A stretch of 51,419 bases of DNA, from contig CAMQDS010000012.1 of NCBI GenBank assembly GCA_946999645.1, positions 1 through 51,419 of the forward strand. The letters are read 5' to 3'. Each line of letters opens with the position of its first letter. The first letter of the stretch is position 1. Both the position numbers and the translations under genes were made by a program. Positions 17,011 through 26,857 of this stretch are shown piece after piece. The notes under the pieces are model-generated. The model did not search any database. It was not told the DNA's origin and was given only the letters and a program-made list of their open reading frames with translations. The DNA comes from an uncultured Bacteroidales bacterium. GTDB taxonomy: Bacteria; Bacteroidota; Bacteroidia; Bacteroidales; UBA932.

Positions 17011-18492
17011 TTAGTTTTCCTTTGCAAGGGAAGCAATAATTTTATCTAAAGTACTTTTTATTTTCCAATTAGGTAATGTACAATTATTTACCATAATAGA
17101 AAAAATTATGGTATCCTCTTTTCCTCCTTCCGACGGAGATATATAACCGCTATAACATCGAACTCCTCCCATAGAACCACTTTTACTAAAGACTCTACGG
17201 CGCACCTCTTCTGTTTCATTTTTAAGTCCTATTCCAGGATTATTAAGAGTATTTAGATATTTTTCAAACTTTTCAGTGTTCATCATTGATTTAAGGAAAC
17301 TACAGAAAAATTGAGGTGAAACATAATTTTTTCTGGACAGTCCTGAGCCGTCTTGCAGTTTTACGCCTTCCGTATTTAATCCCATTTTATTCAATAGGTC
17401 ATCTATGGTTTTTGAGCAATATAAATAATTTGCAGACCCTGCATATTTTTTTCCTAATTGTCTGAAAAAAGTTTCTGCGTAAAAATTATCACTTCTATGA
17501 TTGATTATATATGAGATTCGTTCAACAGAAGGAGACTCAGTATAGCCCAACACCTTCAATTTATCGCTTTCTGCAGCCTGCTTCAAGGACATTTTACCTT
17601 CATAAAGGTAACGCACCATACCGCTTTTATCCACATCAGCCGCTTCCCCAATTACATCTATTCCATTATCATTCAAATAGTTTGAGAAATAGAAAGCACA
17701 AGTATAAGCCCCAAATTTATTACTGAATTTTACAATATGATACTTTCTATCCAATGCAAAAGTTCCTCTAATTTCTGCATCAGTAGAAAAATCATTAGTA
17801 TACAAATAAAGTCTCTCCCCCGTACCCTTTTCTCCAGTAGTACAACTATAGTTGTATTTCATCCATGGGGTATCTGGATATATATTGTCTATTTTAAGCG
17901 GAGTTCCTGTTTTAAATCCTGGAATAACCTTAAAATCTATAATGTTTCTGTAAAAACATAGTCCGTTACCACCTGTACCATAGTAAGTACCAAGATCTTC
18001 GTACTCCCATGACGGCTCTTCTATATCACCTTCAAAATATCTTCCATCGCCAATAATATCGCCATTAATTTTCTTAATCCCAGCCTCATCAATAAACGCC
18101 TTCCATTTAGCAAATAGATCCTTTGTAGGTATTGCTATAGAGTCTTCGGAGCCTATTGTAGGATCACCTCCACCAACGATATATACGTCTCCGTCTAATG
18201 TACCGTTGTTAATTTTTCCAGTATAAGTTATTTCAGTTCTGAATTTGTAATCAGTCCCAAAGTTTATTAATGCCAATCCTGTAGTTATAAGTTTGGCATT
18301 AGAAGCAGGAACAAGTTTATGTCTGCTTCCTATGTTTACTATTGTATCACCTGAATTTCTAACTGCCAAAATTCCGTAAGAAGAACTCCCGAATACCTCT
18401 TCGGCTAACTCCTCTATATCGTTATTTCGTGCATAAAGATTTGAGATAAAAGATGATAGCAGGATAGCCGAAATTATTATAAAATATCTCAT
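17011..18492 (-). CDS. dacB: D-alanyl-D-alanine carboxypeptidase/endopeptidase (PBP4 family)
   Basis: 493-residue exported penicillin-binding protein of the class C/PBP4 type (peptidase family S13). It has a signal peptide (1-21), the SxxK motif Ser64-Asn-Ala-Lys67, the SxN motif in HRSDNFYAE (about 333), and the KTG-equivalent KSG in FSKSGSMGG (about 440). The large insert between SxxK and SxN is typical of PBP4 and accounts for the length. It trims or cuts peptidoglycan crosslinks in the periplasm. Four bases separate it from the convergent sialidase stop codon. Confidence 0.93.
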   Translation of the reverse strand: MRYFIIISAILLSSFISNLYARNNDIEELAEEVFGSSSYGILAVRNSGDTIVNIGSRHKLVPASNAKLITTGLALINFGTDYKFRTEITYTGKINNGTLDGDVYIVGGGDPTIGSEDSIAIPTKDLFAKWKAFIDEAGIKKINGDIIGDGRYFEGDIEEPSWEYEDLGTYYGTGGNGLCFYRNIIDFKVIPGFKTGTPLKIDNIYPDTPWMKYNYSCTTGEKGTGERLYLYTNDFSTDAEIRGTFALDRKYHIVKFSNKFGAYTCAFYFSNYLNDNGIDVIGEAADVDKSGMVRYLYEGKMSLKQAAESDKLKVLGYTESPSVERISYIINHRSDNFYAETFFRQLGKKYAGSANYLYCSKTIDDLLNKMGLNTEGVKLQDGSGLSRKNYVSPQFFCSFLKSMMNTEKFEKYLNTLNNPGIGLKNETEEVRRRVFSKSGSMGGVRCYSGYISPSEGGKEDTIIFSIMVNNCTLPNWKIKSTLDKIIASLAKEN

Positions 18493-18514
18493 CTATCATG
18501 TAATTGACGTAGGT

Positions 18515-18522
18515 GCAAAATT
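18515..18522 (-). promoter_or_regulatory. -7 box of the dacB promoter
   Basis: TAATTTTG on the minus strand fits TAnnTTTG, 22 bases upstream of the dacB start codon, in the 82-base gap after the sulfatase gene. No consensus -33 element. Confidence 0.45.
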
Positions 18523-18574
18523 ACAAAATAATTTCGCATATCCTGTTTAAGTGCTGCCGTAACTTGGGAATATT

Positions 18575-19990
18575 TCAACGAGTAGAATTCAGTGTTCTAC
18601 CTGGGATGTCATGAATTATAGGTCTTGTGGATTTAACATTATTTTCCACCATCCAATTATAAAGTATATCTCTATGATTTTGAAGAATAATACTATACCT
18701 CTTGTCTGTAGCAAGATTTTTTCTTTCTCCCCTATCGAAAAAAATATTAAATAATTGTTCTCTGTTTTTACCTTTATCGTAAAGGACATACTTATATTTT
18801 TCGGTTCTAAGCATCCACCCTCTTGTCTTTCCATTATCAAATGTGGTTTCACAAATTGCATACTTTCGGGGCTTAGAGTTGTTTTTTGCGGCAGAAATAA
18901 ATGATATACCTTTTGTCCCTTTATAAGGCTTTGCTCCAGCAATATCGCAAATTGAAGCAAAAATATCAATTCCATTACTTACAAGGGCGCTACTCTTAGA
19001 ACCTGCATTTTCACATCCAGGAAGACAGACAATTAGAGGAATATTTACAACTTCTTCATACAGAGCAGATTTTTGATTCCAGTTATGAGAGGCAAGACCA
19101 TCTCCATGGTCGCTTGTAAATATTACTACAGTATTTTCCTGAAGATTTTGGCGTTCCAACTCCAAGACAATTTTTTGGATTTCGACATCAATCTTTTCTA
19201 CTAACCTGTAATAAGTATAAATATATTTTCTCCAATCTTGTTTTGTATATCTTATTGTAGGATAGGCAGAATAATTTGCCTGTTTTTCCATTAATATAAC
19301 GTCAGGGTCATCCACATTCCGTTTAAAATTATCAGGTAGAGGAGGACAATCTTTTAGTCTTGGCTCTTTAATATTTCCCCAAGGTAGGTTCTGATTTCTT
19401 GCATATTCGCAAATATTATGGGGATTATCAAATGAGGCTACAAGGAAAAAAGGTTTGCTGTGTTTTTGCCTTATAAAGTTAACTGCCGCTTCTGCAAGAC
19501 CTAAATCATTATGACCATGTATATTTCGGAAACCATATACGCCATCTGGTATTTCAGACTCGCTGACATGCCATTTGCCAGCATATGCACAATCATAGCC
19601 TGATTCGGAAATAAGTGTACCTAAAGTCTTGTTTTTCAAAGAATCACAAAGCAAGGAACCGTTCCTAATCATACCTATTTCATCAGGATAGCGACCAGTG
19701 AACATTGCTGTCCTTGAAGGACCGCTCAAAGGTGCTGTGCAATAAGCATTTTGAAAAACGACACCGCGTTCTGCCAATCTGTCAATTCCAGGAGTATTGA
19801 GATACGGATTACCAGTATATCCCGCTGCTTTTGAAGTAAGTTGGTCTGCAATTATCAATATTATATTAGGACGGTTATAACTCTTTGATTTAGAAGCGAC
19901 TCCATCCACATTCACAGAAGGAACATTCGCCTGCACCCAAAAGGATGCAGACGAAAGTAACAATGCAGTCGTTAAGGAACTCTTATTCAT
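18575..19990 (-). CDS. Secreted sulfatase, serine type (family S1)
   Basis: 471-residue arylsulfatase-family enzyme with a signal peptide (about 1-21). The metal-site Asp-Gln is in IIADQLTSKAAGY, and the maturation motif is Ser89-Gly-Pro-Ser-Arg followed by TAMFTGR. The residue to be converted to formylglycine is therefore Ser, which in anaerobes needs a radical SAM maturase; one is encoded at 33704-34978. Further family blocks are GKWHVSE, FFLVASFDNPHN and TSDHGDG. It is 7 bases downstream of susD, so it is part of PUL 1 and probably removes sulfate from the imported or captured glycan. I cannot name the S1 subfamily or the linkage. Confidence 0.92.
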   Translation of the reverse strand: MNKSSLTTALLLSSASFWVQANVPSVNVDGVASKSKSYNRPNIILIIADQLTSKAAGYTGNPYLNTPGIDRLAERGVVFQNAYCTAPLSGPSRTAMFTGRYPDEIGMIRNGSLLCDSLKNKTLGTLISESGYDCAYAGKWHVSESEIPDGVYGFRNIHGHNDLGLAEAAVNFIRQKHSKPFFLVASFDNPHNICEYARNQNLPWGNIKEPRLKDCPPLPDNFKRNVDDPDVILMEKQANYSAYPTIRYTKQDWRKYIYTYYRLVEKIDVEIQKIVLELERQNLQENTVVIFTSDHGDGLASHNWNQKSALYEEVVNIPLIVCLPGCENAGSKSSALVSNGIDIFASICDIAGAKPYKGTKGISFISAAKNNSKPRKYAICETTFDNGKTRGWMLRTEKYKYVLYDKGKNREQLFNIFFDRGERKNLATDKRYSIILQNHRDILYNWMVENNVKSTRPIIHDIPGRTLNSTR

Positions 19991-19997
19991 ATAAGTT

Positions 19998-21668
19998 CTA
20001 ATAACCGTTATTCTGTTTTCCGAAAGAACTGTTTATTTGAATTTCATCCAATGGAATAGGGAAAAGTTCATGCTGACCTTTAATAAAGTTGGTGCCTGCA
20101 ACATATTTGCCCTTCATGTTCTTTTTCATTTTATCTTGAGCAAGTTTGAGTGCATCACCTAAGATACCCCAACGAACGAGGTCGTACTTACGCTGACCTT
20201 CAAAAGCAAGTTCAAAGCCTCTCTCCCAGTATAACACTGTTCTTATTTTTCCTGCCTCGTCAGTATCATCTATAAATGGAAGATTATATACCTTAGGGGC
20301 TTTCATGAACTTGGAATAATTGCTAAGAGACAAAGGAGTTGCTTTTGCACGTGTACGTACCTCATTTATAAGCCTCCAAGCCTCAGAACTGTTGCCAATT
20401 TCATTGTATGCTTCTGCTGCCATTAGTACAGCATCTGCATAACGCAAAGGACAGAAATTAGTACCGACATTATTAGGATTTACAAATCCTATAGGCATCC
20501 ATTCCCTTCTCCATTTTCCTGGATACCAGTTAACTGGCTTATTCTCAACCTTTTTATGTACATGTTCAGCTTTATCCCACTTATACTTATATGTGCAAAT
20601 CATAACATCACGACGCACATCACCATCTTCAAAGAAACCTTTCCAATTTGGCAATACTCTGAAAAAGGCATTTGCTCTACCCATAACGGCATGCTGATCT
20701 GCCTTAGAATCAGGTGCATCTACTTCAGGACCATTATAGGTACCCCAGTTACCAGCATTTTGACCATATATAGGACCTGTAGGATTAAATGCTATTTCCC
20801 AAAGACTTTCTTTCTGATTTAATATACCTTGAGAATAACTCTTAAACAGTTCTAGATAGCCTCCATCATAAAAGCCATTGTAACCTTCATTCTGTATTGC
20901 CTTAAATTCTTCAACTACTTTTTCAAAGTATTGCTTTCTCACAGCATCGTCAGGCCTTTTCATACTACCGTCTGTCATAAGTGCATATCCAGCACGTTGG
21001 AGATAGACCCTCATAAGTAAAGCATGGGCTGCTGCCTTGCAAGGGATTTCAGGAGAAGTTTTTGCACTTGCCTGAGGAAGATTTACCTTAGCAAAATCCA
21101 AGTCTTCTATAATACTTTTGTAAATTTCTTCTCTATCTATACGTTTACCGAAAGCTGCAGAATAATTTCCTGTTGGTTCTACTTTGTAAGGAGCATCACC
21201 CCAATATTTTATAATATCAAAAGCAAGGAATGAGCGAAGAAAACGAGCCTGTGCATCTAACTGTTTCAAGTATCCATTCTCAGAATAACCTGCCATATGC
21301 TCAATACCACTTATAGCACCATTAGCTCTATTTATGCCCTCATATTTAAAATCCCAAAGATCTTTTAACCATGTATTTGTATTTTTAACCAAATAATGGG
21401 CAATATCTCTTCGCATATTATCAGTCCCTGTGCCCTTTATAAAATAAATATCATCGGAGGTTGGCATAGCCATCTCGTTTCTACCGTAGTGATTTTCTGT
21501 AGAGAGTCCGCTATATGCCCCAATAACAGCCATTTTAGCCTTAGCTTCTGTTGTGAAATAAGTTTCCTGGGCATAATAAGATGTTGGTCTTTCCTGTAAA
21601 TCGCAGGCAGATAGACCGACAAGACTTAAAACTGCAATTACTATATAATTTTTCATCATTACTTTCAT
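19998..21668 (-). CDS. SusD/RagB family glycan-binding lipoprotein (PUL 1)
   Basis: About 556 residues; the start may instead be one of the Met codons at 21659 or 21656 (MKNYIVIAVLSLVGLSACD), which gives a more typical lipoprotein signal. The lipobox LSAC puts the lipidated Cys at residue 22. Family features include an N-terminal helical part with TPR-like repeats, QARFLRSFLAFDIIKYWGDAP (the classical SusD RAxRA-FxLxxxYGD block), and the C-terminal LRYADAVLMAAEAYNEIG and RGFELAFEGQRKYDLVRWG blocks. It caps the adjacent SusC channel at the cell surface and captures oligosaccharides. Confidence 0.94.
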   Translation of the reverse strand: MKVMMKNYIVIAVLSLVGLSACDLQERPTSYYAQETYFTTEAKAKMAVIGAYSGLSTENHYGRNEMAMPTSDDIYFIKGTGTDNMRRDIAHYLVKNTNTWLKDLWDFKYEGINRANGAISGIEHMAGYSENGYLKQLDAQARFLRSFLAFDIIKYWGDAPYKVEPTGNYSAAFGKRIDREEIYKSIIEDLDFAKVNLPQASAKTSPEIPCKAAAHALLMRVYLQRAGYALMTDGSMKRPDDAVRKQYFEKVVEEFKAIQNEGYNGFYDGGYLELFKSYSQGILNQKESLWEIAFNPTGPIYGQNAGNWGTYNGPEVDAPDSKADQHAVMGRANAFFRVLPNWKGFFEDGDVRRDVMICTYKYKWDKAEHVHKKVENKPVNWYPGKWRREWMPIGFVNPNNVGTNFCPLRYADAVLMAAEAYNEIGNSSEAWRLINEVRTRAKATPLSLSNYSKFMKAPKVYNLPFIDDTDEAGKIRTVLYWERGFELAFEGQRKYDLVRWGILGDALKLAQDKMKKNMKGKYVAGTNFIKGQHELFPIPLDEIQINSSFGKQNNGY

Positions 21669-21678
21669 TTAACAACCC

Positions 21679-24600
21679 TTAAAATGTAAGATTTACTCCA
21701 AATACGAATGAGCGGCTTCTCGGATAACCACCGAAATCTACACCTGGCACAAGACCGCTCTTGAAAGTAGAAACCTCAGGATCAAAACCTGTATATTTTG
21801 TCAAAGTATATAGGTTCGCACCTGTAGCATATATCCTGAGTTTTTCAATTTTCATTTTCTTCACAAGTTTTTTTGGAAGGGTATAGCCAAAGGTAATATT
21901 GCTTAGTTTTATATATGAGCCGTCCTCAACAGCCCAAGAATGGATGTATGTGTCACCCTGCTCACTATCATAATAGGCTGCAAAGGTTTTGCCTTCATTT
22001 ATTGCAGCAAGAGCCTGAGGGTCTGTAATCTTATTGCCTTTTTTGTCTATTGTCATGAAACGATGTTCAGAACTTGCCTGGCTTAAAGCATTTCTATTTA
22101 ACTGACCGATACGGGTATTAGTAAGTTTTGTAGCATTGAGTACCTTATTACCATAACTATATGTAATATAAATACTTAAATCAAAATCTCTATAGATGAA
22201 ATTATTGTTAAGACCTCCATATATAATAGGATTGGCATTTCCTAAAATTGTTTTATCGGATTCTGTTATCTTACAATCTTTGCTTCCATCTATATTTTTA
22301 AATTTCCAATTACCAGGTAACACGTTTTCTTTTTTACCAAAAAATGGAATACCGTCTTTAAGTATATATTTACCAGTAGTTTTATCGTAATTAAAATCAG
22401 ATACTTGATAAATTCCATCTGTAACCAAACCGTAGAACTGTCCTAATGGTTTGCCAACTTCTATTTTATGTGTCTTTTGCTCATAACCGAATTTGGCTTC
22501 CCAAAGTTGCACCTTGTCGCCTGAAAGTTTTCTTACAAAATTTTCATTATGAGATAAGGTCAATGCAGTTTTCCATGTAAAATCTTTGGTTACTATATTT
22601 ATAGTATTGATTGTCAAATCTATACCTCTATTTTCAGTTTCGCCTGCATTGATATACATATTCTTATAGCCTGAAGAAGAAGGTATTTTTGCATTCAAAA
22701 GAAGGTTACTACTCCTGTTTATATAAAATTCAGGAGAAATTACAATCCTCTGATCAAGGAATCCCATATCAAGACCTATATTGAATGTCTTATTGGCTTC
22801 CCATTTCAAATCAGGGTTTGGAATCTGCTTGGAAACATAACCTGACTGGGTAGAATTACCATTAGGATAAATCACAGAACCCATCAATGCAAGACTCTGG
22901 TAACTAGCAATCCTATTATTTCCAGCAAGACCGTAACCTAATCTGAGTTTTAAATCTGAGAATATGTTTAAATTTTTAATAAACGCTTCATCAGACATTC
23001 TCCAGGCAGCTGAGAAAGCAGGGAAAATGCCCCATCTATTGTTTTTACCAAATTTTGAAGAGCCATCGGCACGTACAGAAGCCGAGAAAATATATTTTCC
23101 TTTAAATGTATAATTTACTCTTGTAAAGAATGATAACAGTTTATCATCGTAATTTTCATAAGACGATGGAGGAGCTGGAAGACCTAAAGAAAGATCCGCA
23201 AGACCTATTTCATCATTAGCAAAATTAGTAGCGGCTGCTTTAAAATTGCGGTTCCAAGCCTCAACCCATTCCTGACCTGCCATTATGTTCAAATCATGAT
23301 TTCTTTTCTTGAAATTATAAGTTAAGACATTGGAAGTCTGAAAACTACCATATTCTAAATTTTGAATACTTCCATTAATTCCTGCTCTTTTACCTATTAC
23401 AGATTTATCACCAAAGAATATATCATATCTTCTTGTTTGATAGCGCATTCCGGTAGTATTTCTATATGTAAGTCCCTTAAATATCTTATAGGTAATGCTT
23501 CCATTTGCCTGGATAGTTCTATAAGACTTATCGTTTGTTTCCTCACTTGCTGAAAGTAAAGGATTTTGCATAACATTACCAGAATCGTCCATAATAAGGG
23601 CATCTTCATCTTCAAGGAGTTGTCTGTCATCTCCCTTTATACCTATTGTAGGACGATATTGAAGAATATGCTGTAATTTATTAAATCTATCATTATCTCC
23701 AGATGTTCCCATCCCATACACCTTTCTGTAATCATATGTCAAACGAGCATTTACAGAGAGTTTGTTATTAATTTTACTGCTAATGCTCATATTAATATTA
23801 TGTTTACGGTTTCCACTGAACACCATCGCACCCTGCTCATCAAAGAAAGAATATGCCATGTTGTAATGAGTCTTTTCATTACCACCTTCAACACCTATAC
23901 GATAGTTTTGGATTACTGCATTACGTCCAAGTGTTTCTTCCTGCCAATCTATTCCTTTACGTCCTGAATAATTTGCTTCAATATCACTGAACTTACCATA
24001 GTTCCTTTCAAATTCTGAAACAGCCTTATTCAAATCATCCTCTGTTACTGCAGGGCCTATACGCCTTTCATAATCAGCGAGGACAAATTCATATGGAGAA
24101 AGGACAGAAAGTTTCCTTGCTATTTTCTTAAATCCTACATAAGAGTCGAATGAAATATGGGTAGCACCCTTTTTGCTGCCGTTTTTTGTTGTAACTACAA
24201 CCACACCGTTAGCTCCGCGTGCTCCATAAATTGCTGTAGAAGACGCATCTTTAAGAATATCAATTGTTTCTATTTCTGCAGGATCTACGGAAGAAAGTCC
24301 GTCTTCAGATGGGAAGCCATCAATTATATAAAGTGGCTCATTGCTCTGTGTAATAGATATACCACCTCTGACTCTTATTGATATACCTGCATTAGGAGAG
24401 CCTTCAGATTGTGTTACTCTAACTCCTGCCATACGTCCCGAAAGTGCTTGTGTAATATCACTGACAGGGACTTTTGAAAGTTCTTCACTTCCCACAGATG
24501 CAACTGATCCCGTAAGATCTTTTCTTTTCATTGTCGCATAACCAACAGCAACAACTTCATCGAGCATTAAAGCATCTGCTTGCATTGTAACATTAATGAC

Positions 24601-24888
24601 TGAACGTCCGTTAACTTTTATGTCAGATTGCTTCATTCCCAAATAAGAGAAAGTCAGCACTGAAGAAACTCTATCAGGAACCTTTATTGAATAGGCTCCA
24701 TTAATATCACTTATGACACCGGAGCCTTTTACTCCTTTTATGGTAACTGTAGCACCAATGATTTCTACGCCTTCAGAATCTGTTACCTTACCGGTAACAA
24801 CCAGTTCTTGGGCTTTTCCTGTCCATCCACCACATAGCGTAAGCAATGAAGTAAACAAGAATACAAACAATAGTTTATGCTTGTTCAT
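21679..24888 (-). CDS. SusC/RagA family TonB-dependent glycan transporter (PUL 1)
   Basis: 1069 residues when started at ATG 24888. The longer reading from 24924 would begin inside the -7 box and places a signal peptide behind 12 unneeded residues; MNKHKLLFVFLFTSLL from 24888 is a normal signal peptide. Next come a carboxypeptidase-like beta-sandwich domain (VVTGKVTDSEGVEIIGATV), the linker carrying the TonB-contact stretch LDEVVAVGYATMKRKDLTGS, the plug (IRVRGGISITQSNEPLYIIDGFP, IDILKDASSTAIYGARGANGVVVVTT), and a beta-barrel ending in Phe (FVFGVNLTF). There is no STN signalling domain. It is first in the susC-susD-sulfatase operon; no adjacent regulator is seen. Confidence 0.95.
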   Translation of the reverse strand: MNKHKLLFVFLFTSLLTLCGGWTGKAQELVVTGKVTDSEGVEIIGATVTIKGVKGSGVISDINGAYSIKVPDRVSSVLTFSYLGMKQSDIKVNGRSVINVTMQADALMLDEVVAVGYATMKRKDLTGSVASVGSEELSKVPVSDITQALSGRMAGVRVTQSEGSPNAGISIRVRGGISITQSNEPLYIIDGFPSEDGLSSVDPAEIETIDILKDASSTAIYGARGANGVVVVTTKNGSKKGATHISFDSYVGFKKIARKLSVLSPYEFVLADYERRIGPAVTEDDLNKAVSEFERNYGKFSDIEANYSGRKGIDWQEETLGRNAVIQNYRIGVEGGNEKTHYNMAYSFFDEQGAMVFSGNRKHNINMSISSKINNKLSVNARLTYDYRKVYGMGTSGDNDRFNKLQHILQYRPTIGIKGDDRQLLEDEDALIMDDSGNVMQNPLLSASEETNDKSYRTIQANGSITYKIFKGLTYRNTTGMRYQTRRYDIFFGDKSVIGKRAGINGSIQNLEYGSFQTSNVLTYNFKKRNHDLNIMAGQEWVEAWNRNFKAAATNFANDEIGLADLSLGLPAPPSSYENYDDKLLSFFTRVNYTFKGKYIFSASVRADGSSKFGKNNRWGIFPAFSAAWRMSDEAFIKNLNIFSDLKLRLGYGLAGNNRIASYQSLALMGSVIYPNGNSTQSGYVSKQIPNPDLKWEANKTFNIGLDMGFLDQRIVISPEFYINRSSNLLLNAKIPSSSGYKNMYINAGETENRGIDLTINTINIVTKDFTWKTALTLSHNENFVRKLSGDKVQLWEAKFGYEQKTHKIEVGKPLGQFYGLVTDGIYQVSDFNYDKTTGKYILKDGIPFFGKKENVLPGNWKFKNIDGSKDCKITESDKTILGNANPIIYGGLNNNFIYRDFDLSIYITYSYGNKVLNATKLTNTRIGQLNRNALSQASSEHRFMTIDKKGNKITDPQALAAINEGKTFAAYYDSEQGDTYIHSWAVEDGSYIKLSNITFGYTLPKKLVKKMKIEKLRIYATGANLYTLTKYTGFDPEVSTFKSGLVPGVDFGGYPRSRSFVFGVNLTF

Positions 24889-24921
24889 GTTATTAATTAT
24901 TATGAATTTAAAATATTTTCG

Positions 24922-24929
24922 CAAATATA
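24922..24929 (-). promoter_or_regulatory. -7 box of PUL 1; decides the SusC start
   Basis: TATATTTG on the minus strand fits TAnnTTTG. It overlaps the most upstream Met codon of the SusC frame, which argues for translation from ATG 24888 with a leader of about 25-30 bases. There is no consensus -33 TTTG, which fits a regulated promoter. Confidence 0.5.
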
Positions 24930-25034
24930 GGTTTTATGATATGGGGCTGCCTTTCAAATCATCCAATATTATTTAAATTTTGTTCAAAATATTGATAATT
25001 CTATCGTAGAAATAAATTTAGAATAGAGAGATAC

Positions 25035-26417
25035 TTATTGATTTTTAAATACCGCCCGGACAAGTGATGGAATATCTGTCAATTTTATGACTTGTATATC
25101 ACCGACAGCGGTTTTATCATAATTTGAGAATTGTGAAATATAAATCTTCTTAAATCCCAGCCTACAGCTTTCCATAATTCTTCTGTCTGCCTGAATGACA
25201 GGACGGATTTCCCCACTTAATCCAACTTCTCCAGCAAAGCAAACATCAGAAGGTATGACAAAATCAAAATTAGATGCCAATACTGCACAAACTACAGCAA
25301 GGTCACAAGCAGGATCTACTACTTTCATACCTCCTGCCATATTGAGGAAAACATCCTTCATGTTGAGTTTAAATCCTACTTTTTTCTCTAATACCGCCAA
25401 AAGCATATTTAACCTGCGGACATCAAAGCCTGTTGCCGACCTTTGTGCCGTACCATAGGCAGCAGTACTTACAAGAGCCTGTACTTCAAAAAGAAACGGT
25501 CGCACTCCGTCGAGCATGGCCGCGATTGCAGTACCGCTTAATCCACTCTCATGCATTGGCAAAAGTAATTCGGACGGATTTGTTACAGGTCTAAGTCCAG
25601 CTCCAGTCATTTCGTACACAGCCAATGCTGATGTAGAACCAAAACGGTTTTTAATACCACGCAAAAGTCGATAAGACCCCTTGTCATCTCCCTCAAACTG
25701 AAGTACCACATCAACTATGTGTTCCAAAATTTTAGGTCCAGCAATATAGCCGTCCTTAGTAATATGACCTATTAGTATTACGGGAATTCCCGAAGATTTT
25801 GCAAAATGAAGCAACATTGATGTCACTTCTTTAATCTGAACCACAGAACCAGCAGAAGATTCAACATTTGATGAATACATAGTTTGAACGGAATCCACGA
25901 TCACCAAATCAGGCTGCATTTGGACAGCCTCTTCCAGGATTGTTTCAATCAACGTTTCACTATATATGTAACAGTTGGCAGTATCACCTCCCAATCGCTC
26001 TGCTCTCATTTTTACCTGACGCGGACTTTCCTCTCCAGTAACATATAGGGTTTTCAATTCCGGACGCCTTAGCGGTATTTGAAGTGAAAGAGTGGACTTG
26101 CCTATACCCGGTTCTCCGCCGATAAGGATAAGAGAACCTTCAACTATCCCTCCACCGAGCAACCTGTCCAATTCCGCATCTCCAAGACATATACGGTTTT
26201 CCTGTGCGGAGCCTATTTCACTCAGATGTTCAGGCTTGTTTTCATGCCCCACCGTGCTGTACATTATATTTCCAGGACGTTGTTTGCCAGTAACAACTTT
26301 CTTTTCCACCATAGTATTCCACTCTCCGCAAGCAGGACACCGCCCCAACCACTTAGGACTTTCATTACCGCAATTAGAACAAAACCATTCCGACTTTTCT
26401 TTACCCTTTACAGCCAT
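25035..26417 (-). CDS. radA: DNA repair protein RadA
   Basis: 460-residue RecA-like ATPase that helps branch migration during recombinational repair. It has an N-terminal zinc finger with Cys13, Cys16, Cys27 and Cys30 (CSNCGNESPKWLGRCPAC), Walker A GGEPGIGKST, Walker B LVIVDSVQT, the RadA-specific IKNRFGSTS motif, and a Lon-like C-terminal domain (AGGMKVVDPACDLAV onwards). Length is normal. It is not obviously in an operon; the next gene downstream is PUL 1 susC 146 bases on. Confidence 0.96.
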   Translation of the reverse strand: MAVKGKEKSEWFCSNCGNESPKWLGRCPACGEWNTMVEKKVVTGKQRPGNIMYSTVGHENKPEHLSEIGSAQENRICLGDAELDRLLGGGIVEGSLILIGGEPGIGKSTLSLQIPLRRPELKTLYVTGEESPRQVKMRAERLGGDTANCYIYSETLIETILEEAVQMQPDLVIVDSVQTMYSSNVESSAGSVVQIKEVTSMLLHFAKSSGIPVILIGHITKDGYIAGPKILEHIVDVVLQFEGDDKGSYRLLRGIKNRFGSTSALAVYEMTGAGLRPVTNPSELLLPMHESGLSGTAIAAMLDGVRPFLFEVQALVSTAAYGTAQRSATGFDVRRLNMLLAVLEKKVGFKLNMKDVFLNMAGGMKVVDPACDLAVVCAVLASNFDFVIPSDVCFAGEVGLSGEIRPVIQADRRIMESCRLGFKKIYISQFSNYDKTAVGDIQVIKLTDIPSLVRAVFKNQ

Positions 26418-26454
26418 AGCATATAAATTTGCACCTTGTCAGGCATATAAATAT

Positions 26455-26486
26455 ACAAAAAAAAGACATCCGGAAACCGAATGTCT
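26455..26486 (-). terminator. Intrinsic terminator of the small acidic lipoprotein gene
   Basis: On the minus strand AGACATTCGG-TTT-CCGGATGTCT forms a 10-bp stem (one internal mismatch pair) followed by a run of eight or more T. It lies 24 bases after the stop codon of the 26510-26719 gene and also just upstream of radA, which separates the two transcripts. Confidence 0.85.
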
Positions 26487-26509
26487 AACAAAAATTGACT
26501 TAGCAAAAA

Positions 26510-26719
26510 TTACTCTGCAACTTCAGTAGCAGCAGCATCAGTTGCTTCTACTGCTGAGCTGTCTGTTTTATCTTCAACAACAGCAGCTGAATCTTTAGCT
26601 TCTTCAACTGTCTCAGTAGCTTCTTCAGTTTCCTGAGCTTTCTTGTTAGCGTTGTTACCGCATGCAACTGCTGCTACCATCATAGCAACCATTGCCATAG
26701 ACATAATGACCTTTTTCAT
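26510..26719 (-). CDS. Small acidic Ala/Glu-rich lipoprotein
   Basis: 69 residues from ATG 26719 (MKKVIMSMAMVAMMVAAVACG). The frame could be read from 26782, but that adds 21 residues ahead of a clean lipoprotein signal. Lipobox VAAC, lipidated Cys at residue 20. The mature part is about 50 residues of Ala, Glu, Thr and Asp repeats without hydrophobic core, so probably unstructured. It has its own promoter and a strong terminator, which suggests a well-expressed single-gene transcript. No function known to me. Confidence 0.8.
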   Translation of the reverse strand: MKKVIMSMAMVAMMVAAVACGNNANKKAQETEEATETVEEAKDSAAVVEDKTDSSAVEATDAAATEVAE

Positions 26720-26810
26720 AAGCCCTTTAAAATTAAACAAATCAATAAAATAAGTGTATTCTAATTTAACCCGAAAAGCCATACACCATGACTTTTCGAT
26801 TTTCAGAGGG

Positions 26811-26841
26811 CAAAAGTAATGCCTATTTTTATAAAAACAAT
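26811..26841 (-). promoter_or_regulatory. Promoter of the small acidic lipoprotein gene
   Basis: On the minus strand ATTG (26841-26838), then 19 bases, then TACTTTTG (26818-26811). This is one mismatch from TTTG-N19-TAnnTTTG. It implies a 5' leader of about 85 bases before ATG 26719. Confidence 0.65.
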
Positions 26842-26857
26842 ACTTTTTTTAAATTTT

